DNA of 64,000 nt from Chitinophagaceae bacterium. Lineage in GTDB: Bacteria > Bacteroidota > Bacteroidia > Chitinophagales > Chitinophagaceae. The notes below the pieces were generated by a model. That model was not told where the DNA came from, searched no databases, and saw only the letters and a list, made by a program, of their open reading frames with translations. The stretch is taken from contig JAQBNK010000038.1 of NCBI GenBank assembly GCA_028288595.1, forward strand, positions 23,316 through 87,315. Reading direction: 5' to 3'. Below, in pieces: positions 53,057-61,099 of the stretch (its first letter is position 1; every line of letters begins with the position of its first letter). The position numbers and the translations under genes were made by a program.

Positions 53057-53218
53057 TAACCGCAGAGGACGCGGAGGACCACAGAGAAGGCGCGGAGAAA
53101 TACAAATTAGCCAATTCGGCTATTAGACAATTTGCCAATGAAAAAAATCTCTGCGGCCCTCTGCCGTCCTCCCTGTATTCCTCTGCGGTTAAACAAAAAA
53201 GCTCCCTGGCGGGAGCTT
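53057..53218. repeat. Composite intergenic repeat element, copy 2 (reverse orientation)
   Basis: TAACCGCAGAGGACGCGGAGG (53057-53077) and AAATTAGCCAATTCGG repeats are followed by the complement CCTCCCTGTATTCCTCTGCG and GGTTAAAC (53168-53195). A stem AAGCTCCC-TGGC-GGGAGCTT (53199-53218) closes it. Read on the minus strand, the order is hairpin, T-tract, TTTAACCGCAGAGGAATACA, as in the plus-strand copies at 54117, 54956 and 55524. Confidence 0.8.
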
Positions 53219-53258
53219 ACCCTCATTCTCCCTAACTTCACTCTCAAATAAATCTAAC

Positions 53259-54101
53259 ATGAAACTCTTCAACTGGATGGCCCCTGTCTTACTCTCCGCC
53301 ATCCTTCTTTCCTGCAACGGTAATTCTTCTTCCGCAGACGAATCAAAAACGACCGATTCTACACGTAAAACAACCATGATAAAAGCTGAAAATGTTTTTT
53401 ACAACACAGACTCTATCAATGCGGAAGGCTTCCTGGCATACGACCAGAATAAAGAAGGTAAGCGGCCCATAGTGATCGTTGTTCATGAGTGGTGGGGACT
53501 AACCGATTATGCTAAAACAAGAGCCACCCAACTAGCCGAACTCGGCTATCTCGCTTTTGCCGCGGATATGTATGGACATAGCAAAACAGCGGATAATCCA
53601 AAAGACGCCCAGAACCTGGCGATGCCTTTTTACACTAACCCCGGCTTATTTAAATCCAGGCTCGAAGCCGCGATAGCAAAAGCAAAAACTTTTCCGCAAG
53701 CCGATACAACACAGATCGCTGCTATCGGTTATTGCTTTGGCGGATCCGCGGTACTGAGTGCCGGTAAGCTGGGCACCCCGCTGAATGGCGTAGTAAGTTT
53801 TCATGGTACACTCGCCGGAACACCAGCGCCGGTAAAAGGTCTTACAACACAGTTCCTGGTATGTAATGGTGAAGCAGATGGTTTTGTAAAACCGGAAGAC
53901 AAAACAACATTTAAAAAGCAGATGGATTCTGCCGGTGCGAAATATACATTCAAAGAATATCCCGGTGCGCTGCATGCATTCACTAATCTGAAAGCGACGG
54001 AGATGGGAAAGAAATTTAAAATGCCAATCGCATATAATGGCGCGGCAGATACAGCTTCATGGAAGGATATGAAAGATTTCTTTGGAAGAATATTCCATTA
54101 G
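53259..54101 (+). CDS. Dienelactone hydrolase-family lipoprotein
   Basis: The 280-residue lipoprotein (MKLFNWMAPVLLSAILLSC, C19) has an alpha/beta-hydrolase core of the DLH type: VVHEWWGLTDYAKTRATQLA, nucleophile elbow IGYCFGGSAV (Cys nucleophile), acid in CNGEADGFV and catalytic His in GALHAFTN. Secreted relatives are common in Bacteroidota, but substrates are unknown. It is a single gene ended by the GGGAGCT hairpin terminator at 54117. Confidence 0.9.
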   Translation: MKLFNWMAPVLLSAILLSCNGNSSSADESKTTDSTRKTTMIKAENVFYNTDSINAEGFLAYDQNKEGKRPIVIVVHEWWGLTDYAKTRATQLAELGYLAFAADMYGHSKTADNPKDAQNLAMPFYTNPGLFKSRLEAAIAKAKTFPQADTTQIAAIGYCFGGSAVLSAGKLGTPLNGVVSFHGTLAGTPAPVKGLTTQFLVCNGEADGFVKPEDKTTFKKQMDSAGAKYTFKEYPGALHAFTNLKATEMGKKFKMPIAYNGAADTASWKDMKDFFGRIFH

Positions 54102-54116
54102 AAGTTGAAGACAGTA

Positions 54117-54185
54117 AGCTCCCCTTCGGGGAGCTTTTTTGTTTAACCCCAGAGGAATACAAAGAGGACCGCAGAATTCAGAATT
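54117..54185 (+). repeat. Terminator plus composite repeat element, copy 3
   Basis: AGCTCCCC-TTC-GGGGAGCT followed by six T (54117-54141) is a strong terminator for the hydrolase gene. It runs into GTTTAACCCCAGAGGAATAC and AAAGAGGACCGCAG (to about 54173), the standard second module. The TTAGCAAAT module is missing here; a GAATTC duplication (54174-54186) ends the copy. Confidence 0.85.
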
Positions 54186-54209
54186 CGGAAAACCTTTTAT
54201 ATTTGAAAC

Positions 54210-54947
54210 ATGTCTGAACACGATCTTACCAAGCACACAAAAAAAATCTATACCAGCCTTAAAGAAAAAGAAAAACCATGGAAGCATCGCCTACTGGATA
54301 TAGGTATTGAAATATTGATAATCGTATTCGCACTTTCCCTCACTTTACTTCTTGAACGCTGGCGGGAACATTCACACGACCGCAAAAAAGAAAAAACATT
54401 TTTAACCGGGCTAAAGCGTGATCTCATTAACGACCTTACCCAGGAACAGCAAGACAGCGCTGCTTATGAAAAGATCACTGCGGGATGGATATATTTTCGC
54501 AGTGTTGGCAGTGGCGAAAAAAAACTGGAAGGGGATTCTTTAGGAAAATATTATAACACACTCGTTAATACAGTAGAACTGATTCCTAATAACAGCCGTT
54601 TTGAAGCTTTAAAAAGCAGCGGCAGTATAGATGTTATAGAGGATGATTCACTAAAGGCAAAAATATTAGATCTCTACCAGTATCATTTTAAAACACTCCT
54701 TACAGCCACTTCAGCATTTAATTACACGAAAACAAATACTATACTACCGTGGTTGCAGGATCATCTTATTCTTGGTAAAGATGGCACTAACAATGTTGCA
54801 GAACTATTAGCCATGCCTAAACTTCAGAACATACTCCTCGGTGCCGGCCCCCGCAGCGGAACGGGTGAGATCATTGAACGCTATCATTTTGTAATGCAGG
54901 AGACCCGGGATATTATTAAGATGATTGATGAACAGTATGAGAAATAA
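54210..54947 (+). CDS. DUF6090-like membrane protein
   Basis: The 245-residue protein has a basic N-terminus (KHTKKIYTSLKEKEKPWKHR), one membrane helix (ILIIVFALSLTLLLERW, about 35-51) and a long helical domain (KKEKTFLTGLKRDLINDLTQ, NSRFEALKSSGSIDVIEDDS, ILDLYQYHFKTL). The start and the F-x-x-L-K-S-S-G-x-I motif agree with DUF6090 proteins of Bacteroidota. Function unknown. It stands between two copies of the composite repeat and has no obvious operon partner. Confidence 0.8.
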   Translation: MSEHDLTKHTKKIYTSLKEKEKPWKHRLLDIGIEILIIVFALSLTLLLERWREHSHDRKKEKTFLTGLKRDLINDLTQEQQDSAAYEKITAGWIYFRSVGSGEKKLEGDSLGKYYNTLVNTVELIPNNSRFEALKSSGSIDVIEDDSLKAKILDLYQYHFKTLLTATSAFNYTKTNTILPWLQDHLILGKDGTNNVAELLAMPKLQNILLGAGPRSGTGEIIERYHFVMQETRDIIKMIDEQYEK

Positions 54948-54955
54948 TCCATTAA

Positions 54956-55095
54956 CTCCCTTCGGGAGCTTTGTTTAACCGCAGAAGAATACAGAGAGGA
55001 CCGCAGAGGGCCGCAGAGTTTTTTTATGCTAATTGGCTAAGTTGTATTTTCTTCATTGGCTAATCTGCTAATTATCGAATTTGCTAATTTGTATT
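54956..55095 (+). repeat. Composite intergenic repeat element, copy 4 (most complete)
   Basis: The modules in order are CTCCC-TTC-GGGAG hairpin (54956-54968), TTTGTTTAACCGCAGAAG and AATACAGAGAGGACCGCAG repeats (54971-55019), then GCTAATTGGC, GCTAATCTGCTAATTATCG and GCTAATTTGTATT (55029-55095). It fills the whole gap to the next ATG at 55097. Confidence 0.85.
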
Positions 55096-55096
55096 C

Positions 55097-55519
55097 ATGA
55101 AACTCCTCTTCCCACTACTCCTGCTCTCTTTTTCTGTTTCTGCTCAGACAATACACCCGCTTCAAAATAAACAAGTGGCTGCTATACTGCCCTTCATTGA
55201 AGAAATGAAAGACTTCGATACCGGCCAGGAGCTGTTCGTTAAGGTTTTCAGGGTCGGACTTCCAACAGACAGGGTGCCGAACTCTGAATCAGAAGAAATT
55301 TATAACCGTGTGATCATTTGTCTTTCTTCCGATGGCGACGATCCGGTTTATAAAGTTTACGAGATACAGAAACTGTATGATCCTAAAGACTTTTCATTTA
55401 CAAAAGTTGATAAGTATACTATCCGGCTAAAGTTTAGTTATTTCAGTGCGGTGGATGCTAAAAGAAAAACGATGTTGCTGGAGATGAAGGCGGAGGGATT
55501 GACAATTAAGAAACTTTAA
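55097..55519 (+). CDS. Exported hypothetical protein (140 residues)
   Basis: The signal peptide MKLLFPLLLLSFSVSAQ is clear. The mature part is a compact domain with strand-rich sequence (NRVIICLSSDGDDPVYKVYE, FTKVDKYTIRLKFSYFSAVD, RKTMLLEMKAEGLTIKKL). I recognise no family or motif. It has composite repeat elements on both sides and is probably monocistronic. Confidence 0.72.
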   Translation: MKLLFPLLLLSFSVSAQTIHPLQNKQVAAILPFIEEMKDFDTGQELFVKVFRVGLPTDRVPNSESEEIYNRVIICLSSDGDDPVYKVYEIQKLYDPKDFSFTKVDKYTIRLKFSYFSAVDAKRKTMLLEMKAEGLTIKKL

Positions 55520-55523
55520 ATGG

Positions 55524-55841
55524 AGCTCCCTTGCGGGACCTTGTTTAACCACAGAGGAATACAGGGACGAATACGGCTCATGTTATAGCTGCGTGTAGCT
55601 TTATCATGTACATCTGCCATTTACGCAAATTAGTTTTTCAAACAACCTGTAAAAAATAAAAGAATAAGCACCTGAACACTAACAGGTTTCGTATTTAAAA
55701 GCTCCGTATTGTTATAAAGCACAAGAGTGCGACACCACTAGATCTTCACAAAGATTCCGCTGCCGGGTCAATCATTTCTTTCCTTTCCTGCCGGTTAAAA
55801 TTTGCGGTTAATTTTTTAACTTTAATACTCATTTTATCTCC
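55524..55841. repeat. Composite repeat element, copy 5, and gene-free gap
   Basis: GCTCCC-TTGC-GGGACC (55525-55540) and TTGTTTAACCACAGAGGAAT with ACAGGGACG (55541-55569) form a shortened copy. Further on ACAAGAGTGCGAC (55721-55733) is the reverse complement of GTCGCACTCTTGT at 3599-3611, a shared 13-mer in another gap. I see no gene in this 318-bp stretch. Confidence 0.7.
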
Positions 55842-56293
55842 ATGGAGAACAGCGCCACTTATGATATTGCATGGGAAAGGCTCTTAACGCTGAATGAAAG
55901 CTGGGCCTCTTCGGTCCGCATTTTCTTTCTGAAAAAACATGGGTTAATCTGATACCGCAAACGGCAAAGAGGCTGGCCGCTGCAGAAAAAACTATTAAAC
56001 GCCGCAGAAATTATCTATGGTTTAACGTAGTGGTGCTTATCCTGATGATTGCTGCCGGAATTTATTACCACGATCTGAAATCATTGGCGTTTCAGTATGT
56101 TATGTTTGGGTATTTCGCAATCGACGAGCTTGACGGTATCTATTCTGCCAGAATGCAAAAACAAAGAATGGAAGAAGTGCTTGTACTGCTGGATCTTATT
56201 CACTCCATGGAAGAAGAAGGATTTGCTGTGGCAGGGTGGAGATCGGCCGGCGACGGGCAAAAATTACTGCGTAGCAAAAAGCTGGCAGTTTAA
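55842..56293 (+). pseudogene. Frameshifted small membrane protein gene (paralogue of 57199)
   Basis: ATG at 55842 reads MENSATYDIAWERLLTLNES, then hits TGA at 55950 in that frame. One base out of frame from about 55901 the sequence continues as LGLFGPHFLSEKTWVNLIPQ, AAAEKTIKRRRNYLWFNVVV, LILMIAAGIYYHD to a stop at 56291. The join reproduces the layout of the intact protein at 57199 (WKRLMLLNKKERIFPAHHYT, then QNWAEVKAAAEKRYKN and a membrane helix). A one-base loss is the simplest cause. It could be a real pseudogene or a sequencing error. Confidence 0.78.
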
Positions 56294-56311
56294 CTACAAA
56301 AGCTGCGGTCA

Positions 56312-57100
56312 ATGAAAATAATATACTCCATCATTATTACCGGCCTTGCTATCGCCGCCTGCAACGAGAGCCCGGGGTCGCACACCACCATCTATCCTTC
56401 TGCAACAACCGTTAAACCGGGGGAGATAAAACATGTAATAGAATTGTTTACATCTGGGGGTTGCAGCAGTTGCCCCGCTGCGGAAAAATATTTACAGGGC
56501 CTGGCGGTTAAAGACCCTTCGGTGCTGCTGCTGGCATTTCATGTTGACTACTGGAACCGGCTGGGCTGGGTAGATAGTTTCAGCACGCATGCTTTTACCC
56601 AGAGACAGATCCGTTATACCAATTTATTTAAACTGAATACCATGTATACGCCGCAGGCAGTAATAAATGGCGAACATGAAATTGTAGGCAGTAACGCTAA
56701 AGCGATCAGTAATTTAATACAGGACAGCGGGTTGCAACATCGCATCATCGAGGGGAAGCTGAAGGGCTGGCACACTTCCGATACCGCCTGGGCACAGGTG
56801 AACCTTAACAACGAAGACCCATCACTGGAAACCATTTTATTACTGGTGCAAAAAGAAGCGGTGACCAAAATAAACGCCGGCGAAAATGATGGCAAAAAAT
56901 TACAGCACATTAATATTGTAAGGGCGATGCAGGTTATGAAAAAAGATAAAGACGGTTTGATCGCTTCCATAAAATATTCGCCTAACCTTACAGAAAAAGA
57001 TGTGCGACTGATAGTGCTGGTTCAGGATAAAAAAACAGGCTTGGTGAAGGATGTGGGGATAGTTGGCAGTTGGCGTCTCATGATTTCTGCTAGTTTTTAA
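56312..57100 (+). CDS. DUF1223 thioredoxin-like lipoprotein
   Basis: The 262-residue lipoprotein (lipobox IAAC, C17) has a thioredoxin-like fold with the DUF1223 signature VIELFTSGGCSSCPAAEKYL (C51-x2-C54), LLAFHVDYWNRLGWVDSFST and TPQAVINGEHEIVGSN. It is probably a periplasmic redox protein; the partner is unknown. The last residues (DVGIVGSWRLMISASF) are encoded in part by an AGTTGGCAGTTGGCG repeat that pairs with sequence downstream, so the C-terminus may have been altered by repeat insertion. Confidence 0.9.
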   Translation: MKIIYSIIITGLAIAACNESPGSHTTIYPSATTVKPGEIKHVIELFTSGGCSSCPAAEKYLQGLAVKDPSVLLLAFHVDYWNRLGWVDSFSTHAFTQRQIRYTNLFKLNTMYTPQAVINGEHEIVGSNAKAISNLIQDSGLQHRIIEGKLKGWHTSDTAWAQVNLNNEDPSLETILLLVQKEAVTKINAGENDGKKLQHINIVRAMQVMKKDKDGLIASIKYSPNLTEKDVRLIVLVQDKKTGLVKDVGIVGSWRLMISASF

Positions 57101-57170
57101 AATAGTTACCCATGCGTTGAGGAATTTTGTGGTTTTTCCCGGGCCAACTAACAATTGCCAACCGCCAACT
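57059..57170. repeat. Inverted GTTGGC repeat overlapping the DUF1223 gene end
   Basis: ATAGTTGGCAGTTGGCG (57059-57075, inside the coding sequence) is complementary to 57143-57170, which contains CAATTGCCAACCGCCAACT. The hairpin would span the stop codon at 57098-57100. Confidence 0.75.
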
Positions 57171-57198
57171 GAGCTTCCCCAACTGAAATAAAAGACAC

Positions 57199-57579
57199 AT
57201 GCAAAATCCCGAATTACTAAATACTACCTGGAAGAGACTGATGCTGCTGAATAAAAAGGAAAGGATCTTTCCGGCGCATCATTATACTAAGCAGAACTGG
57301 GCGGAGGTGAAAGCTGCTGCGGAGAAGAGATATAAGAATGTAACACGATCACTGCTGATTTCTACATGGGTTTACTGGGTTTGCATTTTGGTGGATATCG
57401 CGGTTATTGTCGCGGTTAAATATTATAGTGCTGATATTGAAATGTATAAAGTAGCGATACTTCTTTTCCTCACACTTACTAACGCGACTACACGGGAAAA
57501 CGACCGCGTAAGAAAACATATACTGGAGGAGCAATTGTTTTTGATAGATCTGATGAATCAACTTCAGGAAGAATATTAG
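57199..57579 (+). CDS. Small membrane protein, paralogue of the frameshifted gene at 55842
   Basis: The 126-residue protein starts MQNPELLNTTWKRLMLLNKK, has a soluble N-terminal part with NWAEVKAAAEKRYKNVTR, two membrane helices (about 52-76, STWVYWVCILVDIAVIVAV, and 83-98, VAILLFLTLTNATTR) and a helical end EEQLFLIDLMNQLQEEY. I recognise no family. Together with the broken copy it flanks the DUF1223 gene, which suggests a local duplication around that gene. Confidence 0.75.
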   Translation: MQNPELLNTTWKRLMLLNKKERIFPAHHYTKQNWAEVKAAAEKRYKNVTRSLLISTWVYWVCILVDIAVIVAVKYYSADIEMYKVAILLFLTLTNATTRENDRVRKHILEEQLFLIDLMNQLQEEY

Positions 57580-57676
57580 GAGATTAGCAAATTAGCAGAT
57601 GAAAGAAGATACATTTCTGTTTCTTATTCACCTGCTAATCTTGAGCGTTCAATTTGCTAATTAGCTAATTTGCTAA
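57580..57676. repeat. TTAGCAAATT-type repeats
   Basis: AGATTAGCAAATTAGCAGATG (57582-57602) faces complementary CCTGCTAATC and ATTTGCTAATTAGCTAATTT (57632-57672). This would form an imperfect hairpin between the convergent genes at 57199 and 57677. Confidence 0.7.
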
Positions 57677-58474
57677 TTACAAATTACCGTCTTCCGCTGT
57701 TCTGTTCTTATTCAAGTTCTCTACATCCACTTCTGTTTTCTTCAATGTATCTCTAACGGTTTCGTTACGTACATCGGTTTCTTTATTTACGGTGATCTCT
57801 TCTGTAACTCTTGCTTCTTTATTCACCAGGGGAACTTCTTTGCGCTCCGTCATTTCTATTTCTTTATCCTGGAAGGTGTCAAGATCACTAGCGGTCGCAT
57901 CACGGTCTACGGGCTTGCGTTCTATATTCACGGTCTCTTCACGCAGGCGAAGGTTTTCTTCTACCGGCTTTTCAATAACACGGCTTCTTACTCTTACACC
58001 GCCTGTCTGCACCTCTCGTTTACCTACTTCCAGGTTTTCTTCTACCACTGGTATCTTGCGTGTGGTATCGGTATCGCGGCGGTCTGATGTAGTTGCATCG
58101 CTTTCTGCACGTATATTATCACCACTATAAGAAGTTTCATCTTCATCCACATCGATAGCGCCGAAATCGTCGAGGAGGTCAGCCGCTCTTTTTGCTTCAT
58201 AGTCTGAAGTAGCATGAACGGTTACCACCGTATTGTTTTTCCCGGCCCGCGAATATTTATCAGCGGTATCATCATCATCTCCAAAAAGATTACGGAAAAA
58301 TTTTTCTATCCCGCTTTCATGATCGCGGCGGCCCGTATCTGCACCGCCAGAAGTTGTGCTGCCGGAATAAGAACAGTCTATGTTACTGTTCTCGAAACCA
58401 TCATCAACCAGTTTTTGAACTGCATTACGGGCGGTGTCTGCATTATTGAATAACCCTACTACCGTGTGTGACAT
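57677..58474 (-). CDS. DUF2382 (YsnF/AvaK) stress protein with N-terminal GSP17M-like domain
   Basis: The 265-residue protein starts with a general-stress-17M-like fold (HTVVGLFNNADTARNAVQKL to VVTVHATSDYEAKRAADLLD). It continues with a DUF2382 domain (KIPVVEENLEVGKREVQTGG, VRVRSRVIEKPVEENLRLRE, KEIEMTERKEVPLVNKEARV). It is very acidic and charged. Such proteins are induced by general or osmotic stress; biochemical function is unknown. The smaller DUF2382 gene lies 17 bp upstream on the same strand, so the two form an operon. Confidence 0.9.
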   Translation of the reverse strand: MSHTVVGLFNNADTARNAVQKLVDDGFENSNIDCSYSGSTTSGGADTGRRDHESGIEKFFRNLFGDDDDTADKYSRAGKNNTVVTVHATSDYEAKRAADLLDDFGAIDVDEDETSYSGDNIRAESDATTSDRRDTDTTRKIPVVEENLEVGKREVQTGGVRVRSRVIEKPVEENLRLREETVNIERKPVDRDATASDLDTFQDKEIEMTERKEVPLVNKEARVTEEITVNKETDVRNETVRDTLKKTEVDVENLNKNRTAEDGNL

Positions 58475-58491
58475 TTTGACCTCCTTGTTTT

Positions 58492-58932
58492 TTATTTGTG
58501 ATTATTGTTTTCGTTTTTATCGATGCCTTCGCGTTTTACTTCTACCCTTTCTTTGCGAAGTGGCATGTCTCTTTTTTCGTGCAGCACCGTTTGATTACGG
58601 GTGATGTGAAGCTCTTCTATCAGCTCTATTCTTTTTTTGATCTCCACTATTTCCTGCACAACGGATACGATCATTACATCGCCTTCGTAACGAACAGCGG
58701 CAGGCGCTTCGTCCAGCACTTCATTTTTGATAATGCGTTTCACTTCTATCGTTTCGGAGACCAGCGGAATATCGAGCTGCTTTAATACTTCTTCTGTCGT
58801 TTTAGAAATGATGACCTTACCGGTCTCGTGCATTTCTTTTTTTACCGTAGCGAATTCTTCTACTACAGGTATTACTTTCTTTTCTTCACCGCCAGGTAAA
58901 TTCTCATGGCGATTGTCGTTTTCATATGGCAT
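58492..58932 (-). CDS. DUF2382 domain protein, small
   Basis: I chose the ATG at 58932 (MPYENDNRHENLPGGEEKKV), giving 146 residues; a start 15 bp upstream is also open. It consists almost only of a DUF2382 domain: IPVVEEFATVKKEMHETGKV, LDIPLVSETIEVKRI, LHEKRDMPLRKERVEVKREG. The alternating V-x-V-E-K-x-V pattern matches the downstream partner. It is the first gene of a two-gene stress operon. Confidence 0.87.
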   Translation of the reverse strand: MPYENDNRHENLPGGEEKKVIPVVEEFATVKKEMHETGKVIISKTTEEVLKQLDIPLVSETIEVKRIIKNEVLDEAPAAVRYEGDVMIVSVVQEIVEIKKRIELIEELHITRNQTVLHEKRDMPLRKERVEVKREGIDKNENNNHK

Positions 58933-58947
58933 CAGGGAGAAACGCAT

Positions 58948-59327
58948 CTAATAACATGCCCTCTTCTACCCGCTTAACTATATGCAGGAAAACAGTTTCA
59001 GTAAGTTATTGGAGAACAGGAAATATTTATTTTTTGTTTGAAGCAGAAGAGAGAGAAGAAGGAAAGATGACGGGAAAAAAGATGTACGAATATTTAACGG
59101 CAGAATACAAATTAGCAAATTAGCAAATTCGGTAATTAGCAAATGAAATGAAATACAGGGAACGCAGAGAACCACAGAGAGCCACACATAAAAAGCATAT
59201 TGTGGGAATACACAAATTGCCGTCTTGTGGTGCCTGGTTCTTTCATTTGCTAATTGCTAATTACCGAATTTGCTAATTTGTATTTTCCTCCGCTCGTAAC
59301 AGGCACAGCATTTGTCGCTCTCTCCTC
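58948..59327. repeat. Gene-free gap with paired TTAGCAAATT and ACAGAGAACC repeats
   Basis: ACAAATTAGCAAATTAGCAA with ATTCGGTAATTAGCAAATG (59109-59143) is the complement of 59245-59282 (CATTTGCTAATTGCTAATTA and onward). Between them lie GGAACGCAGAGAACCACAGAG units (59159-59185). A plus-strand frame at 58926-59123 ends inside the repeats and has no recognisable content. I see no gene in this 380-bp stretch. Confidence 0.75.
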
Positions 59328-59567
59328 ATGCATCAATTAAGGAATTTCTCCGTGAGTTATGCGGGCCGCGAACTCAGTGTGAATCATACGGGAGATAAAC
59401 AATTCAGTATAGAAGATAATGGCCATACACTTCAGTTGCAATTGCAAAGAGATAATGAAGGTGCCGTTCACTGGCTTGATCGTGAAAGCGAACAGGAAAC
59501 AGAACTGTCGAAAGACATCGGTATACAGATAGAAAAATATTTCACCGAAAAGAATAACCCTTTATAG
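59328..59567 (+). CDS. Small hypothetical protein (79 residues)
   Basis: The product reads MHQLRNFSVSYAGRELSVNH, DKQFSIEDNGHTLQLQLQRD, EGAVHWLDRESEQETELSKD and ends in EKNNPL. It alternates strands and charged residues, has no signal peptide or membrane helix, and is acidic. I recognise no family. Codon use looks like that of neighbouring genes, and the frame is open across its whole length. It ends 6 bp before the convergent gene at 59574. Confidence 0.6.
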   Translation: MHQLRNFSVSYAGRELSVNHTGDKQFSIEDNGHTLQLQLQRDNEGAVHWLDRESEQETELSKDIGIQIEKYFTEKNNPL

Positions 59568-59573
59568 CATTCA

Positions 59574-59813
59574 CTAAGGCTTCGCTCTCAGCGGACCTCT
59601 GAATGTATTTTGATTAGTTGTAACAATACAACCGGGGCAGAATGGCGTGTTCCAGATAGAGAAACTAGTGGCCGATAATTTAATCTCTTTTGGGGAGGCC
59701 ATTTCTTCAACAGGCGATTGCTTAAATAACATATCAGCAAAAGCTCTTTTAATATCCTGGGCGAATAGGTTTTTGGCGGCCATGAAACACACAAGCAATA
59801 ATATCTTTTTCAT
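59574..59813 (-). CDS. Short exported protein, truncated paralogue of the TlpA-like gene
   Basis: From ATG at 59813 (MKKILLLVCFMAAKNLFAQD) the 79-residue product shares its N-terminus with the neighbour at 59987: IKRAFADMLFKQSPVEEM against VQKLITDILFKQSALENI. After about residue 40 the sequence differs and ends with WNTPFCPGCIVTTNQNTFRG. The longer frame upstream of 59813 is repeat DNA. It is probably a decayed or shortened duplicate, though a C-x-x-C motif near the end (CPGC) could mean a small functional protein. Confidence 0.6.
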   Translation of the reverse strand: MKKILLLVCFMAAKNLFAQDIKRAFADMLFKQSPVEEMASPKEIKLSATSFSIWNTPFCPGCIVTTNQNTFRGPLRAKP

Positions 59814-59918
59814 AATAATTGGTGAGTGAATATAAGAGAAGAAAATGAAGGAAAAGTTGGAAGGAAGAGGAAAATATTTTCGGGTTGAGAATGAGGGGGT
59901 TAAGGGAAGAATTAACCG

Positions 59919-59986
59919 CGAGGGCGCCCTCATTTGCTAATTTGCTAATTACCGAATTTGCTAATTTGTATTCTCTGAGGTTAAGC
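59919..59986. repeat. TTAACCGCGAGG and GCTAATTTGC repeats
   Basis: TTAACCGCGAGGGCGCCCTC (59909-59932 region) leads into GCTAATTTGCTAATTACCG and GCTAATTTGTATT (59936-59970) and closes with CTGAGGTTAA (59975-59984). It is a short version of the composite element without the hairpin. Confidence 0.65.
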
Positions 59987-61099
59987 CTACTCCTTTAATG
60001 CCGCCTCTATTACCTTTCCCAGTTTATCACTATACCCTGCCTGTGCATGCACCACTTTACCATTCTTCCCTATCACTACATATTGCGGCACTGCATTTAT
60101 TTTATAATTACGCTGTAAAGATTCATTACCCACCAGCAAGGGAATGCTATAATTATTTTTCTGCGCCATTAATTTAGCTGGCTGCAACTGGCTCTTATCA
60201 TTCATAATACCGAGTACCAGTAATCCCTGCTTCTTATATTTTTCGGAGAGGCTGTCAACCAAAGGCATTGCTTCAACGCATGGGCCGCACCATACTTCCC
60301 AGAAATCCAGCAGCACTACTTTTCCTTTCAGGTCATTCAATGCGAATCTTTCACCGGCAAAACTTTGCAGATCAAACTGCGGCGCCTCTTCATTGATGAG
60401 TGATAAATACGCCGGCTTACCGGGAGGTGGCGCAGGTTGATAACTGCTGAGAAAAGATCTGTCATTAAAATCATAAGGCTGGTTCACCTGGTTATTCACC
60501 CGGAGATTAGCAAGTGAAACAGTACGGGCCTGTTTATTATTCAGCACCACTAAATGATCGTAGAGTTTTACGGGCAGCATCAGTTGTTTATCGATCCAGA
60601 ATATTTTATAACGCTCCTTAACCTGGTATTTATCATTATCGGCATAATCCATTCTCAGTTTATAATATCCAGGCTCTTCATCCATTTTAAAACTAATCGC
60701 TTTGGAAGTGTCCAGTTTAAAAAGGTCTGTAAACATCATTTGTCCGCCCGGCGAACCCAGGATATGATCATTCGGTCTTGAATTGGTGACATAAGTTTTG
60801 CTTGAATCATTAATATCAAAAGCGATCCCGTTTGAGTAGAGACTCCATCCTTTATGATCATCCCTTTTCCCTTTAAAATAATATCCGAGTACCGTATCTG
60901 CGGGTACGAGTTTAACCTGTATGCGGCCGGTATGGTCCCAGATGTCTCCAGTTGTAAAAGTGTCTATGCGGTGTACGTCTGCTGAAATGTTTTCGAGGGC
61001 AGACTGTTTAAATAAAATATCAGTGATCAGTTTCTGAACGTCCTGTGCGAAAAGGTTGCCGGAGGATAGTAAGCAGAACAGGAAGAATATCTTTCTCAT
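59987..61099 (-). CDS. TlpA-family thioredoxin-like protein, exported
   Basis: I chose the ATG at 61099 (MRKIFFLFCLLSSGNLFAQD), which opens a signal peptide. The 370-residue protein has an N-terminal domain (about 20-235) resembling outer-membrane lipoprotein-sorting or DUF folds with IWDHTGRIQVKLVPADTVLG. A C-terminal thioredoxin domain (about 245-370) has LLDFWEVWCGPCVEAMPLVD (WCGPC active site), IMNDKSQLQPAKLMAQ and INAVPQYVVIGKNGKVV with a cis-Pro. It probably reduces or forms disulfides in the periplasm, or couples redox to an unknown process. Confidence 0.9.
   Translation of the reverse strand: MRKIFFLFCLLSSGNLFAQDVQKLITDILFKQSALENISADVHRIDTFTTGDIWDHTGRIQVKLVPADTVLGYYFKGKRDDHKGWSLYSNGIAFDINDSSKTYVTNSRPNDHILGSPGGQMMFTDLFKLDTSKAISFKMDEEPGYYKLRMDYADNDKYQVKERYKIFWIDKQLMLPVKLYDHLVVLNNKQARTVSLANLRVNNQVNQPYDFNDRSFLSSYQPAPPPGKPAYLSLINEEAPQFDLQSFAGERFALNDLKGKVVLLDFWEVWCGPCVEAMPLVDSLSEKYKKQGLLVLGIMNDKSQLQPAKLMAQKNNYSIPLLVGNESLQRNYKINAVPQYVVIGKNGKVVHAQAGYSDKLGKVIEAALKE

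Noticed and set aside
53199..53218. Stem AAGCTCCC-TGGC-GGGAGCTT as terminator of a minus-strand gene
   Set aside because: No minus-strand gene lies directly upstream on that strand; it is better read as the hairpin module of the reverse composite repeat.
58926..59123. 65-codon plus-strand frame overlapping the start of the DUF2382 gene
   Set aside because: It is antisense at its start and ends in TTAGCAAAT repeats; no family pattern is visible.
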